NCBI RefSeq assembly: GCF_040409795.1
Contig: NZ_CP099571.1
Location: forward strand, 1,240,001-1,304,000
Reading direction: 5' to 3'
DNA from: Polynucleobacter sp. MWH-UH19D
GTDB lineage: Bacteria > Pseudomonadota > Gammaproteobacteria > Burkholderiales > Burkholderiaceae
DNA length: 64,000 nucleotides
Part shown: positions 36,711-45,438 of the stretch, in pieces
Layout: each line of letters opens with the position of its first letter
Position numbering within the stretch: the stretch's first letter is position 1
Made by a program: the position numbers and the translations under genes
The notes under the pieces: model-generated
What the model was told of the DNA's origin: nothing
Databases searched by the model: none
Seen by the model: the letters and a program-made list of their open reading frames with translations, nothing else

Positions 36711-37459
36711 TAACCAATCACCCCTGCTCTTTTGCGCAAGAACTTGCGATCAATAACATAAGCCAAGGTGCCACCAATGACGCCAGCAGTTAATAAGCTG
36801 GTATCGCGATCCACAATAAAAAAGATTGGGCCAAAGATACAACCCATCAAAATGGCGATGCGATTAATCCAGGGCTTTACTTCAGTAAAGGTTAGCAAGA
36901 AAAACAATGGGTTAATAAATACCAAACCCAAGGTGACTGCAGGTGGAACCATTCCTGCCAGATAAAACCCCAAAATGGTTCCCGGAATCGAAATCAGCCA
37001 ACACAATAATCCCAAGCCCACAAAATAACTCAAGCGATGTTTGACTTCAATCGAATGAAACTCTTTCATAGAGATCGCCCATGCTGTCATCGCCAATAAA
37101 TGCACTGAGGCATATAAATTTCGGTTGCGATCTTTTTGATGAAACTGCGGAAATAGTGTCACCGTCATCGTGACAAATCGGGTTGAGGTTAAGGTGACTG
37201 CCAAGGCAATTGCTAAAACAGATGAGCCTGTAATAGCCATTTCTAAGAGTACTACCTGACCTGGCAAGGCAAACATAAAGAAGGTTGTGAAGCTTGTAAA
37301 CCAAACATCAAAACCATTGGTCTTACCCATAGCACCAAAGCCCACCATACCAGCAAATAGAACCATGGCTGGCGCCCCTGCCGCATCACGAATGCCCGAC
37401 CAAAACGCATCGCTCCGATTTTGGAAGCGCTGCGCTACTAAAGTTTCGTTTGAGGACAT
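36710..37459 (-). CDS. azlC: AzlC-family branched-chain amino acid permease
   Basis: A 249-residue inner-membrane protein. DAAGAPAMVLFAGMVGFGAM near residue 25 is a typical AzlC opening, and ALAVTLTSTRFVTMTVTLFP near residue 83 is the family's central helix pair. It forms the exporter with AzlD. It lies between the large dehydrogenase and queG, with no regulator beside it. Confidence 0.85.
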   Translation of the reverse strand: MSSNETLVAQRFQNRSDAFWSGIRDAAGAPAMVLFAGMVGFGAMGKTNGFDVWFTSFTTFFMFALPGQVVLLEMAITGSSVLAIALAVTLTSTRFVTMTVTLFPQFHQKDRNRNLYASVHLLAMTAWAISMKEFHSIEVKHRLSYFVGLGLLCWLISIPGTILGFYLAGMVPPAVTLGLVFINPLFFLLTFTEVKPWINRIAILMGCIFGPIFFIVDRDTSLLTAGVIGGTLAYVIDRKFLRKRAGVIG

Positions 37460-37481
37460 GGTGTCATTGTAGAAGCCAAGC

Positions 37482-38612
37482 TCAATCTTTGCTAACTGTG
37501 CTTGTATTGTCTGAAAGGGCCCAGTCTATATGCTCTGCTACCAAAGGGTCTGCAGAAGCGATTGCATTCTCTAAAGCATGACGAATCAGCTGCTTGTCTT
37601 CAGTGCTGATCTTGGGACTAGCCAAAGCATTACCCAATCCAACAGCTAAATTGCGGCGCCATCGAGCATACCCAATGCGCCGAATCGCACTTCCTTCATG
37701 ACGCTGATTGAATTCAGATTCCGTCCAAGACCAGAGCTGCAACAAAGTAGCTTGCCCCAAGCCATGACGCTGAGCAAAATCAGGAAGGCTGGATCGCTTA
37801 GCAAATTTATTCCATGGACAAATTAACTGGCAATCATCACAGCCATAGACGCGGTTACCAATCGCCCTGCGAAATTCAAGCGGAATAGTTTCTGGATTTT
37901 CGATTGTTAAATAGGAAATGCAGCGTCTTGCATCTAGTTCATAAGGTGCAGTAATCGCTCCAGTCGGGCAAATATCAATACAAGACTGGCAGGTTCCGCA
38001 ATGCGCCTCTTGTGGCTCATCCACTGGTAGCGGTATATCCACCAAGATCTCTCCCAAGAAAAAAGTAGATCCTGATTCTCGGTTGAGCAATAGCGTATGT
38101 TTTCCACGCCAACCAAGCCCTGCTTTACGCGCTAATTCCACCTCCATCAGTGGCGCTGAATCCGTAAACACACGATATCCAAAACGACCAATTTTTTCCT
38201 CAATCGCTTTAGCAAACTCTTGCAAACGAGTGCGCAAGACTTTGTGATAATCGCGGCCTCGCGCATATAAAGAGATTGAGGCTTTCGTTGGATTCTCCAA
38301 GCCCTGCAATTCACTATCAAAGTCAACATCTAGCGATAAGTAATTCATGGAGACGCAAATGACTCTCAGAACACCTGGCACTAATAATGCAGGGTTTGAT
38401 CTTAACTCTGCATGGCGCTCCATATAGTCCATATGACCATGACGCCCTGCTGCTAACCATTCTTGGAGCTTTTGACTCGCATCACCCAATGCGGTATCGG
38501 TAATGCGCAAATCATCAAAGCCCAACTCCACTGCCTTGGCTCCAAGCCATGCACGCAGCGTTGCTGCATCTAGGCCTGTAGCTTTGTCAGAAGAATGGGT
38601 TGATAAAGGCAT
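37482..38612 (-). CDS. queG: Epoxyqueuosine reductase
   Basis: Last step of queuosine synthesis: reduces epoxyqueuosine in tRNA with a cobalamin cofactor and two 4Fe-4S clusters. The ATG at 38612 gives 376 residues; the longer frame to 38690 adds hydrophobic residues unlike the family and overlaps tsaE. Cysteines are in CGTCQSCIDICPTGAI and the second cluster in YGCDDCQLICPWNKFA. GRHGHMDYMERHAELRSNP near residue 55 is typical. It needs B12, which ties to the riboswitch-controlled receptor at the left edge, and its product serves gluQRS at 28018. Confidence 0.93.
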   Translation of the reverse strand: MPLSTHSSDKATGLDAATLRAWLGAKAVELGFDDLRITDTALGDASQKLQEWLAAGRHGHMDYMERHAELRSNPALLVPGVLRVICVSMNYLSLDVDFDSELQGLENPTKASISLYARGRDYHKVLRTRLQEFAKAIEEKIGRFGYRVFTDSAPLMEVELARKAGLGWRGKHTLLLNRESGSTFFLGEILVDIPLPVDEPQEAHCGTCQSCIDICPTGAITAPYELDARRCISYLTIENPETIPLEFRRAIGNRVYGCDDCQLICPWNKFAKRSSLPDFAQRHGLGQATLLQLWSWTESEFNQRHEGSAIRRIGYARWRRNLAVGLGNALASPKISTEDKQLIRHALENAIASADPLVAEHIDWALSDNTSTVSKD

Positions 38613-38655
38613 ATAAATGAAGAATGAAGCCGAATAATTGAAATAAACTAACGCA

Positions 38656-39177
38656 ATGGCCAAAACACCAGAACCACTGGATACCATCACACAATATTGT
38701 AGGCAAGAAGCAGATACCGCTCAGCTCGCTCAGCGATTTGCTACCGGCATTTCCAGGGAGATCCAGCAAAACCCGAGCAACCACCTTAATATCGCACTCA
38801 TTGGCAATTTAGGAGCAGGGAAAACTACCTTGGCTAGATATCTTATTCAAGACCTGGGTCATACGGGCAAAGTAAAAAGCCCCACCTACACTCTATGTGA
38901 GCCGTATTCATTGCAAGCCAACCAGATTCACTACACTGCGTATCATTTTGATCTTTATCGTATGCGCGATCCATTAGAGTGGCAAGAGTCAGGATTTGCA
39001 GAGTATTTTGATGCGCCTGGTTTTTGCTTGATTGAATGGCCAGATAAAGCAGAGGGAACATTGCCACCATTTGACATTCAGATTGAACTTGAATCTGGAA
39101 ATGATGAGGCCGAACGCACTATTAAAATCAGCGCTTTCTCTGATCGCGGTCTAGTCGTCCTCAATAGCATTAATTGA
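38656..39177 (+). CDS. tsaE: tRNA threonylcarbamoyladenosine ATPase TsaE
   Basis: The ATPase that helps build t6A37 on ANN-reading tRNAs. The P-loop is IGNLGAGKTTLARYLIQ near residue 50 in a small 173-residue protein; SPTYTLCEPY near residue 75 is the switch region and HFDLYRMRDPLEWQESGFAEY follows. It is followed by amiC after 8 nt, the common arrangement tsaE-amiC. Divergent from queG with a 43-nt gap. Confidence 0.93.
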   Translation: MAKTPEPLDTITQYCRQEADTAQLAQRFATGISREIQQNPSNHLNIALIGNLGAGKTTLARYLIQDLGHTGKVKSPTYTLCEPYSLQANQIHYTAYHFDLYRMRDPLEWQESGFAEYFDAPGFCLIEWPDKAEGTLPPFDIQIELESGNDEAERTIKISAFSDRGLVVLNSIN

Positions 39178-39184
39178 TCGACCC

Positions 39185-40555
39185 ATGAGCCAGTCAATTC
39201 ACCCCAAACAATCAGAAATGCAGGCGAGCCAATCTAGAAGACGGCACCTCAAGTCCTTAACGAAAGCGCTGGGCTTTGCTCTGCTCTTGGGTGAATTAGA
39301 TCTGGCTTGGGGGGCAAAAATTTTAGGGGTGCGTGTTTGGCCATCTGAAGACTACACTCGGATTACTCTTGAGTCAGACACATCACTCCCCATCACACAG
39401 CAGATACTTACCAATCCCGACCGCTTAGTGGTTGATGTTCAAGGATTAGAACTCAACCCCACCCTGAAAGATTTGGTTGCCAAAGTCAAACCAAACGATC
39501 CTTACGTCTCGCAAATTCGAGTTGGTCAATTTCAACCTGGTGTAGTGCGTTTAGTGTTTGACTTAAAAGAGCCAATCAAACCACAACTCTTCACCCTTGA
39601 TCCTATTGGAGAATACAACTATCGAATGGTGTTTGACTTATATCCAAGCACCCCGCTAGACCCACTCATGGAGTTGGTGAAAAATAGCACCCGCAAAGAA
39701 AATGCATTAGCTAAATCCAATGAAGAAGTAGATTTGATTGCACAATTTGCAACCAAAAAAGATAAGGAAATTGCGAAAGGGCCATCTAGTCCAACTGTCC
39801 AAGCTATTCCTGAATCTAAAGAAGCGCCGGCTTCAGCTAAATATAAGCGTCTCATAACAATTGCTATTGATCCTGGTCATGGCGGCGAGGACCCAGGCGC
39901 CATTGGCTCTCTAGGCTCCAAAGAAAAGCATGTTGTTTTATCGATTGCTAAGCGACTGAGAGATAAAATTGAAAACGAATCTTACATGCGCCCATTCTTA
40001 ACCAGGGATGGTGACTACTTTGTACCGCTACACACCCGAGTGCAAAAAGCCAGAAGAGTAGAAGCTGATTTGTTTGTATCTATTCATGCGGATGCATTTA
40101 TCCAACCCCATGCAAAAGGGGCTTCCGTATTTGCCTTATCTCAAATGGGTGCCAGTAGCACCATGGCCCGATGGATGGCCAATAAGGAAAATGCTTCCGA
40201 TCTCATAGGGGGCATCAATATCAAGACCCAAGATCGGCAGGTAGCTAACTTACTACTAGATATGTCCACAACTGCACAAATTAAAGATTCGCTACAAGTA
40301 GGTAATTCGGTTTTAAAACAGATTGGTGGGTTTGCCCCCTTACATAAAGGAAAGGTGGAGCAAGCCGGATTTGCAGTTCTCAAAGCCCCTGACGTTCCAT
40401 CCATCCTGGTTGAGACTGCTTTTATTAGCAACCCTCAGGAAGAATCTAAATTAAACGATGATGGCTACCAAGACCGGATTGCGGATGCCATTTTGAGGGG
40501 AATTAAGGATTATTTTGCAAAGAATCCGCCCGTCGCAAGACGGGGAAATGCATAG
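39185..40555 (+). CDS. amiC: N-acetylmuramoyl-L-alanine amidase AmiC type, with AMIN domain
   Basis: Splits septal peptidoglycan so daughter cells separate. The N-terminus has a twin-arginine-like leader (SRRRHLKSLTKALGFALLLG, residues 18-37), as in E. coli AmiC. The AMIN domain (residues 46-150, GVRVWPSEDYTRITLESD on) targets the septum; the zinc amidase domain follows a linker near residue 220 with IAIDPGHGGEDPGAIG, VSIHADAF and the C-terminal ILVETAFISNPQEE. No LytM partner is adjacent. Confidence 0.93.
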   Translation: MSQSIHPKQSEMQASQSRRRHLKSLTKALGFALLLGELDLAWGAKILGVRVWPSEDYTRITLESDTSLPITQQILTNPDRLVVDVQGLELNPTLKDLVAKVKPNDPYVSQIRVGQFQPGVVRLVFDLKEPIKPQLFTLDPIGEYNYRMVFDLYPSTPLDPLMELVKNSTRKENALAKSNEEVDLIAQFATKKDKEIAKGPSSPTVQAIPESKEAPASAKYKRLITIAIDPGHGGEDPGAIGSLGSKEKHVVLSIAKRLRDKIENESYMRPFLTRDGDYFVPLHTRVQKARRVEADLFVSIHADAFIQPHAKGASVFALSQMGASSTMARWMANKENASDLIGGINIKTQDRQVANLLLDMSTTAQIKDSLQVGNSVLKQIGGFAPLHKGKVEQAGFAVLKAPDVPSILVETAFISNPQEESKLNDDGYQDRIADAILRGIKDYFAKNPPVARRGNA

Positions 40556-40620
40556 CGGTCTTGTAATTACAAGGGCTCGAGGGTTGACACTCAGCACCCA
40601 ACGAAGAGCAATGAACTTCT

Positions 40621-40629
40621 TGCTATAAT
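40621..40629 (+). promoter_or_regulatory. Extended -10 promoter of tRNA-Lys
   Basis: TGCTATAAT contains an ideal -10 hexamer preceded by the TGn extension, 13 nt before the mature tRNA start, so transcription should begin near 40636. The clear TTGACA at 40584 is 34 bp away, too far to be its -35 box. Confidence 0.6.
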
Positions 40630-40642
40630 TTAAGGCTTAACT

Positions 40643-40718
40643 GGGTCGGTAGCTCAGTCGGTAGAGCAGCGGACTTTTAATCCGTTGGTCGCGAGTTCGA
40701 ATCTCGCCCGACCCACCA
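40643..40718 (+). tRNA. tRNA-Lys (anticodon UUU)
   Basis: A complete 76-nt cloverleaf. Acceptor GGGTCGG pairs with CCGACCC and CCA is encoded. The D-arm has GCTCAGTCGGTAGAGC, the anticodon loop is CTTTTAA (anticodon UUU), and the T-arm is GCGAGTTCGAATCTCGC. It stands alone, preceded by an extended -10 promoter. Confidence 0.97.
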
Positions 40719-40854
40719 GTGATTTGCAGTAGAAACTATGACTTGCTAACCGCAATTCATTTTTTTTGCTTATTTTTTTCGGATAGCGCAATCACAAAGA
40801 TTTTTATAAGTGGCTTTGGCAGACTACTTTAATTGTGAGAATAAAGTTTGCGTG

Positions 40855-41385
40855 TTATTGCATACCCTTGCTTTGCTCAACTAGACCATCAAAAACTTTT
40901 TCCATTTTGGAATTCGTTCCGCGTATCCCAAGAACCACTGCCTGAGCCCAAGAAAAATACTCTTGTCTGCGCTTCAAATCCCATCCCGCTGGCGGAGATG
41001 CCAAAATATCTCTTAGGTTACAAATCTTGTCAGCAAGCTTGACGAGCTTTGCCTCATGACTGGCGAACGGGGCATGCTCGACTTGCATGCGTTTTCGTAC
41101 ATCCTTTGGAAGTGACTTATCGTCAGTAACTTCTTTAACAATTGACGCCACCTTCTTACCAAAGTGAGCTAACAATTCTTCTTCAGTCGTTTCTGTATCT
41201 TCAATAACATCGTGCAGTAACGCAGCACATAAGATATCCCAGGAAACTACTCCACCCTCATTGACCAAAACATTAACAAGTTCGATTGGGTGATTGATGT
41301 AGGGTGTAATCTGCGCATCTTTACGACGCTGATTTTTGTGTTTCTCGGCAGCAAAAGATAATGCATGAACAAAATGATTAATCAT
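40855..41385 (-). CDS. HD-domain protein, MESH1-like small alarmone hydrolase
   Basis: A 176-residue stand-alone HD phosphohydrolase. The residues typical of (p)ppGpp hydrolases are present: HKNQRRKDAQITPYINHPIE near residue 16 (metal His), AALLHDVIEDTETTEEEL near 54 (the HD and ED pairs), and KLADKICNLRDI near 118. The size and lack of synthetase, TGS and ACT parts place it with small alarmone hydrolases rather than full SpoT. It may act on (p)ppGpp or on NADPH-like or other nucleotides, since MESH1 relatives are broad. No toxin or synthetase gene adjoins it. Confidence 0.82.
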   Translation of the reverse strand: MINHFVHALSFAAEKHKNQRRKDAQITPYINHPIELVNVLVNEGGVVSWDILCAALLHDVIEDTETTEEELLAHFGKKVASIVKEVTDDKSLPKDVRKRMQVEHAPFASHEAKLVKLADKICNLRDILASPPAGWDLKRRQEYFSWAQAVVLGIRGTNSKMEKVFDGLVEQSKGMQ

Positions 41386-41875
41386 GGCATCAATTATAGG
41401 TATTTAAATATGCCGATTCTAGGTACGGTTCTCTGATTAATCGCCACCTGCGAACTAAACCATAGCTTGTTACGGGATGCCTCAATAGATACCATGAAGT
41501 AGACTGATTGATGTGCGGGTATTTGATTTCTCCAGCTAACTCAGTTCGTATTTAGAAAACTTCAGAAGCGATAATCCACGATTCCCTTCTCATTATTTGA
41601 TTGCCCTATTAACCCTGGGGCTAAGCATCTATAAATTCTGGTGCTACTTGTTTGCCTCACAGAATCAAGCACTTACAGAACGCCTAATTTTGGTGCTCTG
41701 CAACGAAATTTCACCTCGTAAAAAAGAAGAAATTTTCATAGACAAATCTCTTCAGACCCATCAGCATAAGTCTATGCCGATAACTCAGTTGAACGTGTGT
41801 TCGGTCTTGTTTCGACACAACATGGATCAAGGGACTTATTGGCAACCAAATACTAGAATTCTTGAGGAGTACATC
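41386..41875. other. 490-nt intergenic stretch, no gene recognised
   Basis: This stretch between the alarmone-hydrolase-like gene and the small acidic protein holds no gene I can support. An open frame from 41597 runs into the small protein's frame but begins TTG without a ribosome site and resembles nothing known. No clear -35/-10 pair is visible; the bactofilin-group promoter presumably lies in the right half. Confidence 0.5.
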
Positions 41876-42049
41876 ATGAATATTCGTCAATTAGAAATCG
41901 AAGAAGACAGTCTGTCTGAAAAGTTTTTTGAGTTGCAGTCGAATGAATTGGTACAAGAACGCTTGATTTGGCAGCATTTAACTAGACGCAAAATTAATGA
42001 AATGAATCATATCCCCGATCAAGATTTCAGTGATTGGGGTGATGATTAA
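41876..42049 (+). CDS. Small acidic protein upstream of bactofilin, function unknown
   Basis: A 57-residue hydrophilic protein with an acidic C-terminus (FSDWGDD). The ATG at 41876 follows GAGGAG at 7-nt spacing, the best ribosome site in the region. A longer in-frame start (41597) lacks one. I see no motif; the middle (SEKFFELQSNELVQERLIWQ) looks helical. It is 17 nt before bactofilin on the same strand, so it is probably co-expressed and might bind or regulate it. Confidence 0.65.
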   Translation: MNIRQLEIEEDSLSEKFFELQSNELVQERLIWQHLTRRKINEMNHIPDQDFSDWGDD

Positions 42050-42066
42050 ACGAGAGTAGAAGCACT

Positions 42067-42492
42067 ATGTTTGATCAAAAGAAATCTACGAATTACCACC
42101 TGCAATTTACTAACGAGATTGGAGCGGGGTCAACAGTACTGGGCAACCTAGAGGGCAATGGCCATTTTCGGGTTGGCGGGGATTTTATTGGCAATATCAC
42201 TGAGGCCAAAGATAGTCAGGGCACCCTAGTGATCGATAAAAATGGGGTTCTCAAAGGTGACGTTCACTACACTAACCTGATTGTCGCAGGTCGGATCGAG
42301 GGCTCAATCACGGTAGATGAAAAAATGGAGGTCTATCCTAGCGCCGTAATCCGCGGTGATATCCGTTACAAAATTTTAGATATTCACCCAGACGCCAAAG
42401 TGGATGGTCTACTCTCCTGTGCCGCACTAGACAAAACCAACTCTTTAGATTCTGGAGTGCTAGAACTCAAACCCAATAAAAAGTCAGCCTAA
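42067..42492 (+). CDS. Bactofilin
   Basis: A 141-residue polymer-forming cytoskeletal protein. The central beta-helix carries the repeated GNLEGNGHFRVGGDFIGNI, GVLKGDVHYTNLIVAGRIEG and AVIRGDIRYKILDIHPDAKV pattern (DUF583), flanked by short polar tails. Bactofilins self-assemble without nucleotide and often organise cell-wall enzymes or cell shape. It has no obvious membrane-targeting sequence. It is flanked on the same strand by two uncharacterised small proteins and there is no peptidase or wall hydrolase beside it, unlike many bactofilin loci. Confidence 0.88.
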   Translation: MFDQKKSTNYHLQFTNEIGAGSTVLGNLEGNGHFRVGGDFIGNITEAKDSQGTLVIDKNGVLKGDVHYTNLIVAGRIEGSITVDEKMEVYPSAVIRGDIRYKILDIHPDAKVDGLLSCAALDKTNSLDSGVLELKPNKKSA

Positions 42493-42513
42493 TTACTCTT
42501 TAGGGGATGATGC

Positions 42514-42915
42514 ATGTCATATCGGATTGCACCAAAAAATGAATTCAATATTACTGAGCGAATGACTTACCGCAAAGACAACAAAGAAATTCATTGTGGC
42601 TTTTTATGGAAAACAGGTGCATTCATTACAAATCAGTCACCTGATTTTTTAGATGATTATGAGCCTAGCGTTGGTTTGAGTGTAAGTCTTCATGACTTTT
42701 CCGAGGTTAACCTTTCTGACGAAGGAAAAAAGCTCATTTACTTCTCGCCCACAACGCCACAGGCAGAGCAAAAAGTAATGACTGAAATATTTGAGAACAG
42801 CAGCACTATCGATGATTTTGATATTGGCTTCCAGCACAAAGGCTGGCAGTTAGTTGATGCTGATATTGTGATGTGGGGCGAGTTATCCACCACAAGCCAC
42901 GAGGCAACTTTATAA
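42514..42915 (+). CDS. Unknown 133-residue protein downstream of bactofilin
   Basis: Soluble, mixed alpha/beta-looking, acidic, without signal peptide, membrane helix or known motif. Features visible: WKTGAFITNQSPDFLDDYEP (residues 31-50), many aromatic residues and a single conserved-looking C-terminal WQLVDADIVMWGEL (about 109-122). A GGGGATG ribosome site lies about 9 nt upstream. It lies 21 nt after bactofilin and before a terminator-like hairpin, so it is probably the last gene of that unit. Its function is unknown. Confidence 0.65.
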   Translation: MSYRIAPKNEFNITERMTYRKDNKEIHCGFLWKTGAFITNQSPDFLDDYEPSVGLSVSLHDFSEVNLSDEGKKLIYFSPTTPQAEQKVMTEIFENSSTIDDFDIGFQHKGWQLVDADIVMWGELSTTSHEATL

Positions 42916-42928
42916 ACTAGGTCAAAAT

Positions 42929-42950
42929 AAAACCACCCTAAGGTGGTTTG
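42929..42950 (+). terminator. Hairpin after the bactofilin unit
   Basis: AAACCACC pairs with GGTGGTTT around a 4-nt loop (CTAA or similar), between convergent genes. A-rich and T-rich flanks let it work in both directions. Confidence 0.65.
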
Positions 42951-42972
42951 TAGGATGAAGTTAAATCCGAAT

Positions 42973-43308
42973 CTAGGCTACGTATCGCAAAAATACAGGG
43001 ATTGATTGCTCTATAGATTCCACTGAAAGAGTTTGCGTCATTGATTGAACTGAATTTGCTTGAACAGGCTTTTGCGATGAGCTAATCATCACACCCATTT
43101 TTTCAGCGCAGTGATAAATGCTAGCTTCAAATTGACTAATGCTTTGGCCGAATGCAAAGAAATTGCCATTCTCTAAATTCACAACTTGATTCACTGACAT
43201 TCCACTTAAATTAGCCAAGCTAAGGACGCTCATACGTTGTGATTCGCGCGCCTTTTGCATCAACTTGCCCAACTCTTTTGCGCATTTAATCTCAGTTAAA
43301 TTTGCCAT
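42973..43308 (-). CDS. XRE-type helix-turn-helix protein
   Basis: An 111-residue protein from the ATG at 43308, which has a strong GAGGGAGA ribosome site; a longer frame to 43341 lacks one. Residues 4-60 form a Cro/C1 HTH (ELGKLMQKARESQRMSVLSL, then ANLSGMSVNQVVNLENGNFF). The tail is Ser/Gln-rich with no known domain. It could be an antitoxin-like or orphan repressor; no toxin or phage gene adjoins it. It converges with the bactofilin group and shares the terminator. Confidence 0.7.
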   Translation of the reverse strand: MANLTEIKCAKELGKLMQKARESQRMSVLSLANLSGMSVNQVVNLENGNFFAFGQSISQFEASIYHCAEKMGVMISSSQKPVQANSVQSMTQTLSVESIEQSIPVFLRYVA

Positions 43309-43439
43309 GTCTCCCTCAATTTTTTTGAGTACGGAGGGCAATCTTGCTTCTAGATGAGATCGTTGTCAATGGCTCTAGGGCTAATATGAAAAGAAAAGGT
43401 TGGGTGAGCGTCGAACTTTTTCACACTAATGACCTACGA

Positions 43440-43466
43440 TTAATTTGTTGCTACGCAACAAATTAA
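43440..43466. repeat. 12-bp perfect inverted repeat at the end of a Bug gene
   Basis: TTAATTTGTTGC pairs with GCAACAAATTAA around a 3-nt loop and includes the stop codon of the leftward Bug gene. The stem is AT-rich at its base. It has no U-tract, so as a terminator it is atypical; it may instead protect the 3' end of the message. Confidence 0.5.
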
Positions 43467-44431
43467 TCTACTGTAATTTTTGCCTTCTCAACCACCTTAG
43501 CCCAACGACGCTGTTCAGACTTAATGAAACTCGCGAACTGAGCTGGCGTATCACCTACTAGGACGGCTCCATCCTCAAGCATTTTTTTGGAGTCTTCTTT
43601 CGATTTAAGGCCTTTAACAATCTCTTGCGCAAGCTTATCAATAATAGGCTGCGGCGTTCCAGCAGGGACGATGATTCCATACCATTGGGATGTCTCAAAG
43701 CCCTTATAGCCAGACTCCGCAATTGTTGGAACACTTGGCAAGACCTTAGACCTGTCCAATGAACCCACGGCCAATGGTCTCAATGCATTTCCCTTGATTT
43801 GCCCCATTAATGAAGGTAAGCCATTAAAGGTTGCCTGAATTTGACCTCCAATCAAATCGGTCAACATAGGTCCTGAGCCTTTGTAAGGCACGTGTACGAG
43901 ATCAATTCCCGCCTCTGAGCAAAAATATTCCATAGCCAAATGGCCCGCACTGCCATTTCCAGCAGATCCATAATTGATCTTGCCTGGATTTTTTTTAGCA
44001 TCAGCCACTAAATCACCCAAAGTCTTGTATTGACTTCTCTCGCTAACAGCAATGACATTGGGCACCTTAGCAACTAAAGTCACCGGAGCAAAATCCTTAT
44101 TTGGATCATAGGGCAACTTCTTGCCGAACAGAGCTGGATTTACTGCAAGAGTACCAACATGACCCAACATTAATGTGTACCCATCAGGACTTGCACGCTT
44201 CACCTCCTCCATTGCAATATTGCCAGCGCCACCAGGTTTGTTATCCACATAGACTGATTGACCCAAACTAGTCGTCAGCATACTTGCCACTGAGCGAGCA
44301 ACAATTTCTGATGTGCCGCCTGTAGCAAATGGAACCACCAAGCGAATAGATCTCTCTGGATAGGCGGCACCAACTACTGATGAGCCAATCGCAGCTAGTA
44401 GACACAACAATAATTTGGATGTGTTTTTCAT
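43463..44431 (-). CDS. Bug-family solute-binding protein
   Basis: A periplasmic binding protein of 322 residues. The signal peptide is residues 1-23 (cut near VVGAAYPERS). The family marks RLVVPFATGGTSEIVARS, VYVDNKPGGAGNIAMEE, NYGSAGNGSAGHLAME and HVPYKGSGPMLTDLIGG are present. It follows a second Bug gene by 35 nt and a GntR/UTRA regulator, all leftward. The ligand is probably the substrate or product of the divergent amidohydrolase, perhaps an aromatic-derived acid; transporter membrane subunits are absent. Confidence 0.85.
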   Translation of the reverse strand: MKNTSKLLLCLLAAIGSSVVGAAYPERSIRLVVPFATGGTSEIVARSVASMLTTSLGQSVYVDNKPGGAGNIAMEEVKRASPDGYTLMLGHVGTLAVNPALFGKKLPYDPNKDFAPVTLVAKVPNVIAVSERSQYKTLGDLVADAKKNPGKINYGSAGNGSAGHLAMEYFCSEAGIDLVHVPYKGSGPMLTDLIGGQIQATFNGLPSLMGQIKGNALRPLAVGSLDRSKVLPSVPTIAESGYKGFETSQWYGIIVPAGTPQPIIDKLAQEIVKGLKSKEDSKKMLEDGAVLVGDTPAQFASFIKSEQRRWAKVVEKAKITVD

Positions 44432-44466
44432 TTCTAAAGCTTTGAGTAAATTAGCTTTACCATTGA

Positions 44467-45429
44467 TTAGTCAACGGTAATCTTGCCTGTCTTGATTAAC
44501 TTACTCCACTCTGCCATTTGTGTTTTGATAAATTTGTCTGCCGCATCTGCGTTTCCTAGAAAAGGTTCACCACCAAGACTAAGCACTTTATCTCTCACCT
44601 CTGATGACTGCATCACCTTTGTAATCGCATCCGCAATCTTGACCAGAATTACTGCTGGGGTTGCAGCTGGTGCGAAAATACCATTCCACTCATAAACCTC
44701 ATAACCCGATACGCCTGCTTCAGCCATCGTGGGAACATTTGGCATAGATGAAGCTCTTTTCTTACCGGTTACAGCCAAGGCATTTAATTTACCTGTCTCA
44801 ACATATTGCTTAGTTGATGCCACGCTACCGAAGAACACCGGCACTTGTCCACCAACCACATCATTCAACGCTGGTCCACCTCCCTTATAAGGAATATGCT
44901 GCATCTCCACGCCCGCCTTCACTTCAAAAAGCGCGCCCGCAAGATGCTGGGCGGAACCATTTCCAGAGGAAGCGTAAGAAATTCCATTCGGCTTTGCTTT
45001 AGCGATCGCCACCAATTCTTTTACAGACTTGACTGGAAAACTTGGGTTTACCAACAACACGTTTGGATATTGAGCTAATACACCTAGGGTTTTAAAGTCT
45101 TTGTTAGGGTCATATGGCAACTTAGGAAATAAAGATGGATTCACCGAATATGAGGAGGCATCTAACATCAAGGTGTAGCCATCGGCATTTGCTTTGGCCA
45201 CATATGCAGCTGCAATTTGACCACTTGCACCTGGTTTATTTTCAACTACAACAGATGTTCCTAAAGCCTTACCTAATGGTCCCGCAATGGTTCTAGCCAT
45301 CAAATCCGCAGTACCGCCGGGAGGATAACTTACTACCAATGAAATAGGTCGATTTGGCCACTCTTGTGCACTTACCATGCCAGTCAAAAAAAGTAGCGCC
45401 ATAAAAAATGCCTTTATTACGTATTGCAT
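44467..45429 (-). CDS. Bug-family solute-binding protein
   Basis: A 320-residue binding protein with a signal peptide of about 21 residues (MVSA then QEWPNRP). SYPPGGTADLMARTIAG, VENKPGASGQIAAAY, SYASSGNGSAQHLAG and HIPYKGGGPALNDVVGGQ are the family marks. It is 10 nt downstream of the UTRA regulator, so its message likely starts with that gene. Tandem Bug copies suggest either two ligands or a spare; the pair diverges clearly in sequence, so it is not a recent duplication. Confidence 0.85.
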   Translation of the reverse strand: MQYVIKAFFMALLFLTGMVSAQEWPNRPISLVVSYPPGGTADLMARTIAGPLGKALGTSVVVENKPGASGQIAAAYVAKANADGYTLMLDASSYSVNPSLFPKLPYDPNKDFKTLGVLAQYPNVLLVNPSFPVKSVKELVAIAKAKPNGISYASSGNGSAQHLAGALFEVKAGVEMQHIPYKGGGPALNDVVGGQVPVFFGSVASTKQYVETGKLNALAVTGKKRASSMPNVPTMAEAGVSGYEVYEWNGIFAPAATPAVILVKIADAITKVMQSSEVRDKVLSLGGEPFLGNADAADKFIKTQMAEWSKLIKTGKITVD

Positions 45430-45438
45430 ACCACCTCC

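Noticed and set aside
38613..38690. Extended start for queG
   Set aside because: It overlaps tsaE and adds hydrophobic sequence unlike QueG.
40584..40589. TTGACA as -35 box of tRNA-Lys
   Set aside because: The spacing to TATAAT at 40624 is 34 bp, twice the usual distance.
41597..41875. Long N-terminal extension of the small acidic protein
   Set aside because: It begins TTG without a ribosome site, while ATG at 41876 has GAGGAG at good spacing.
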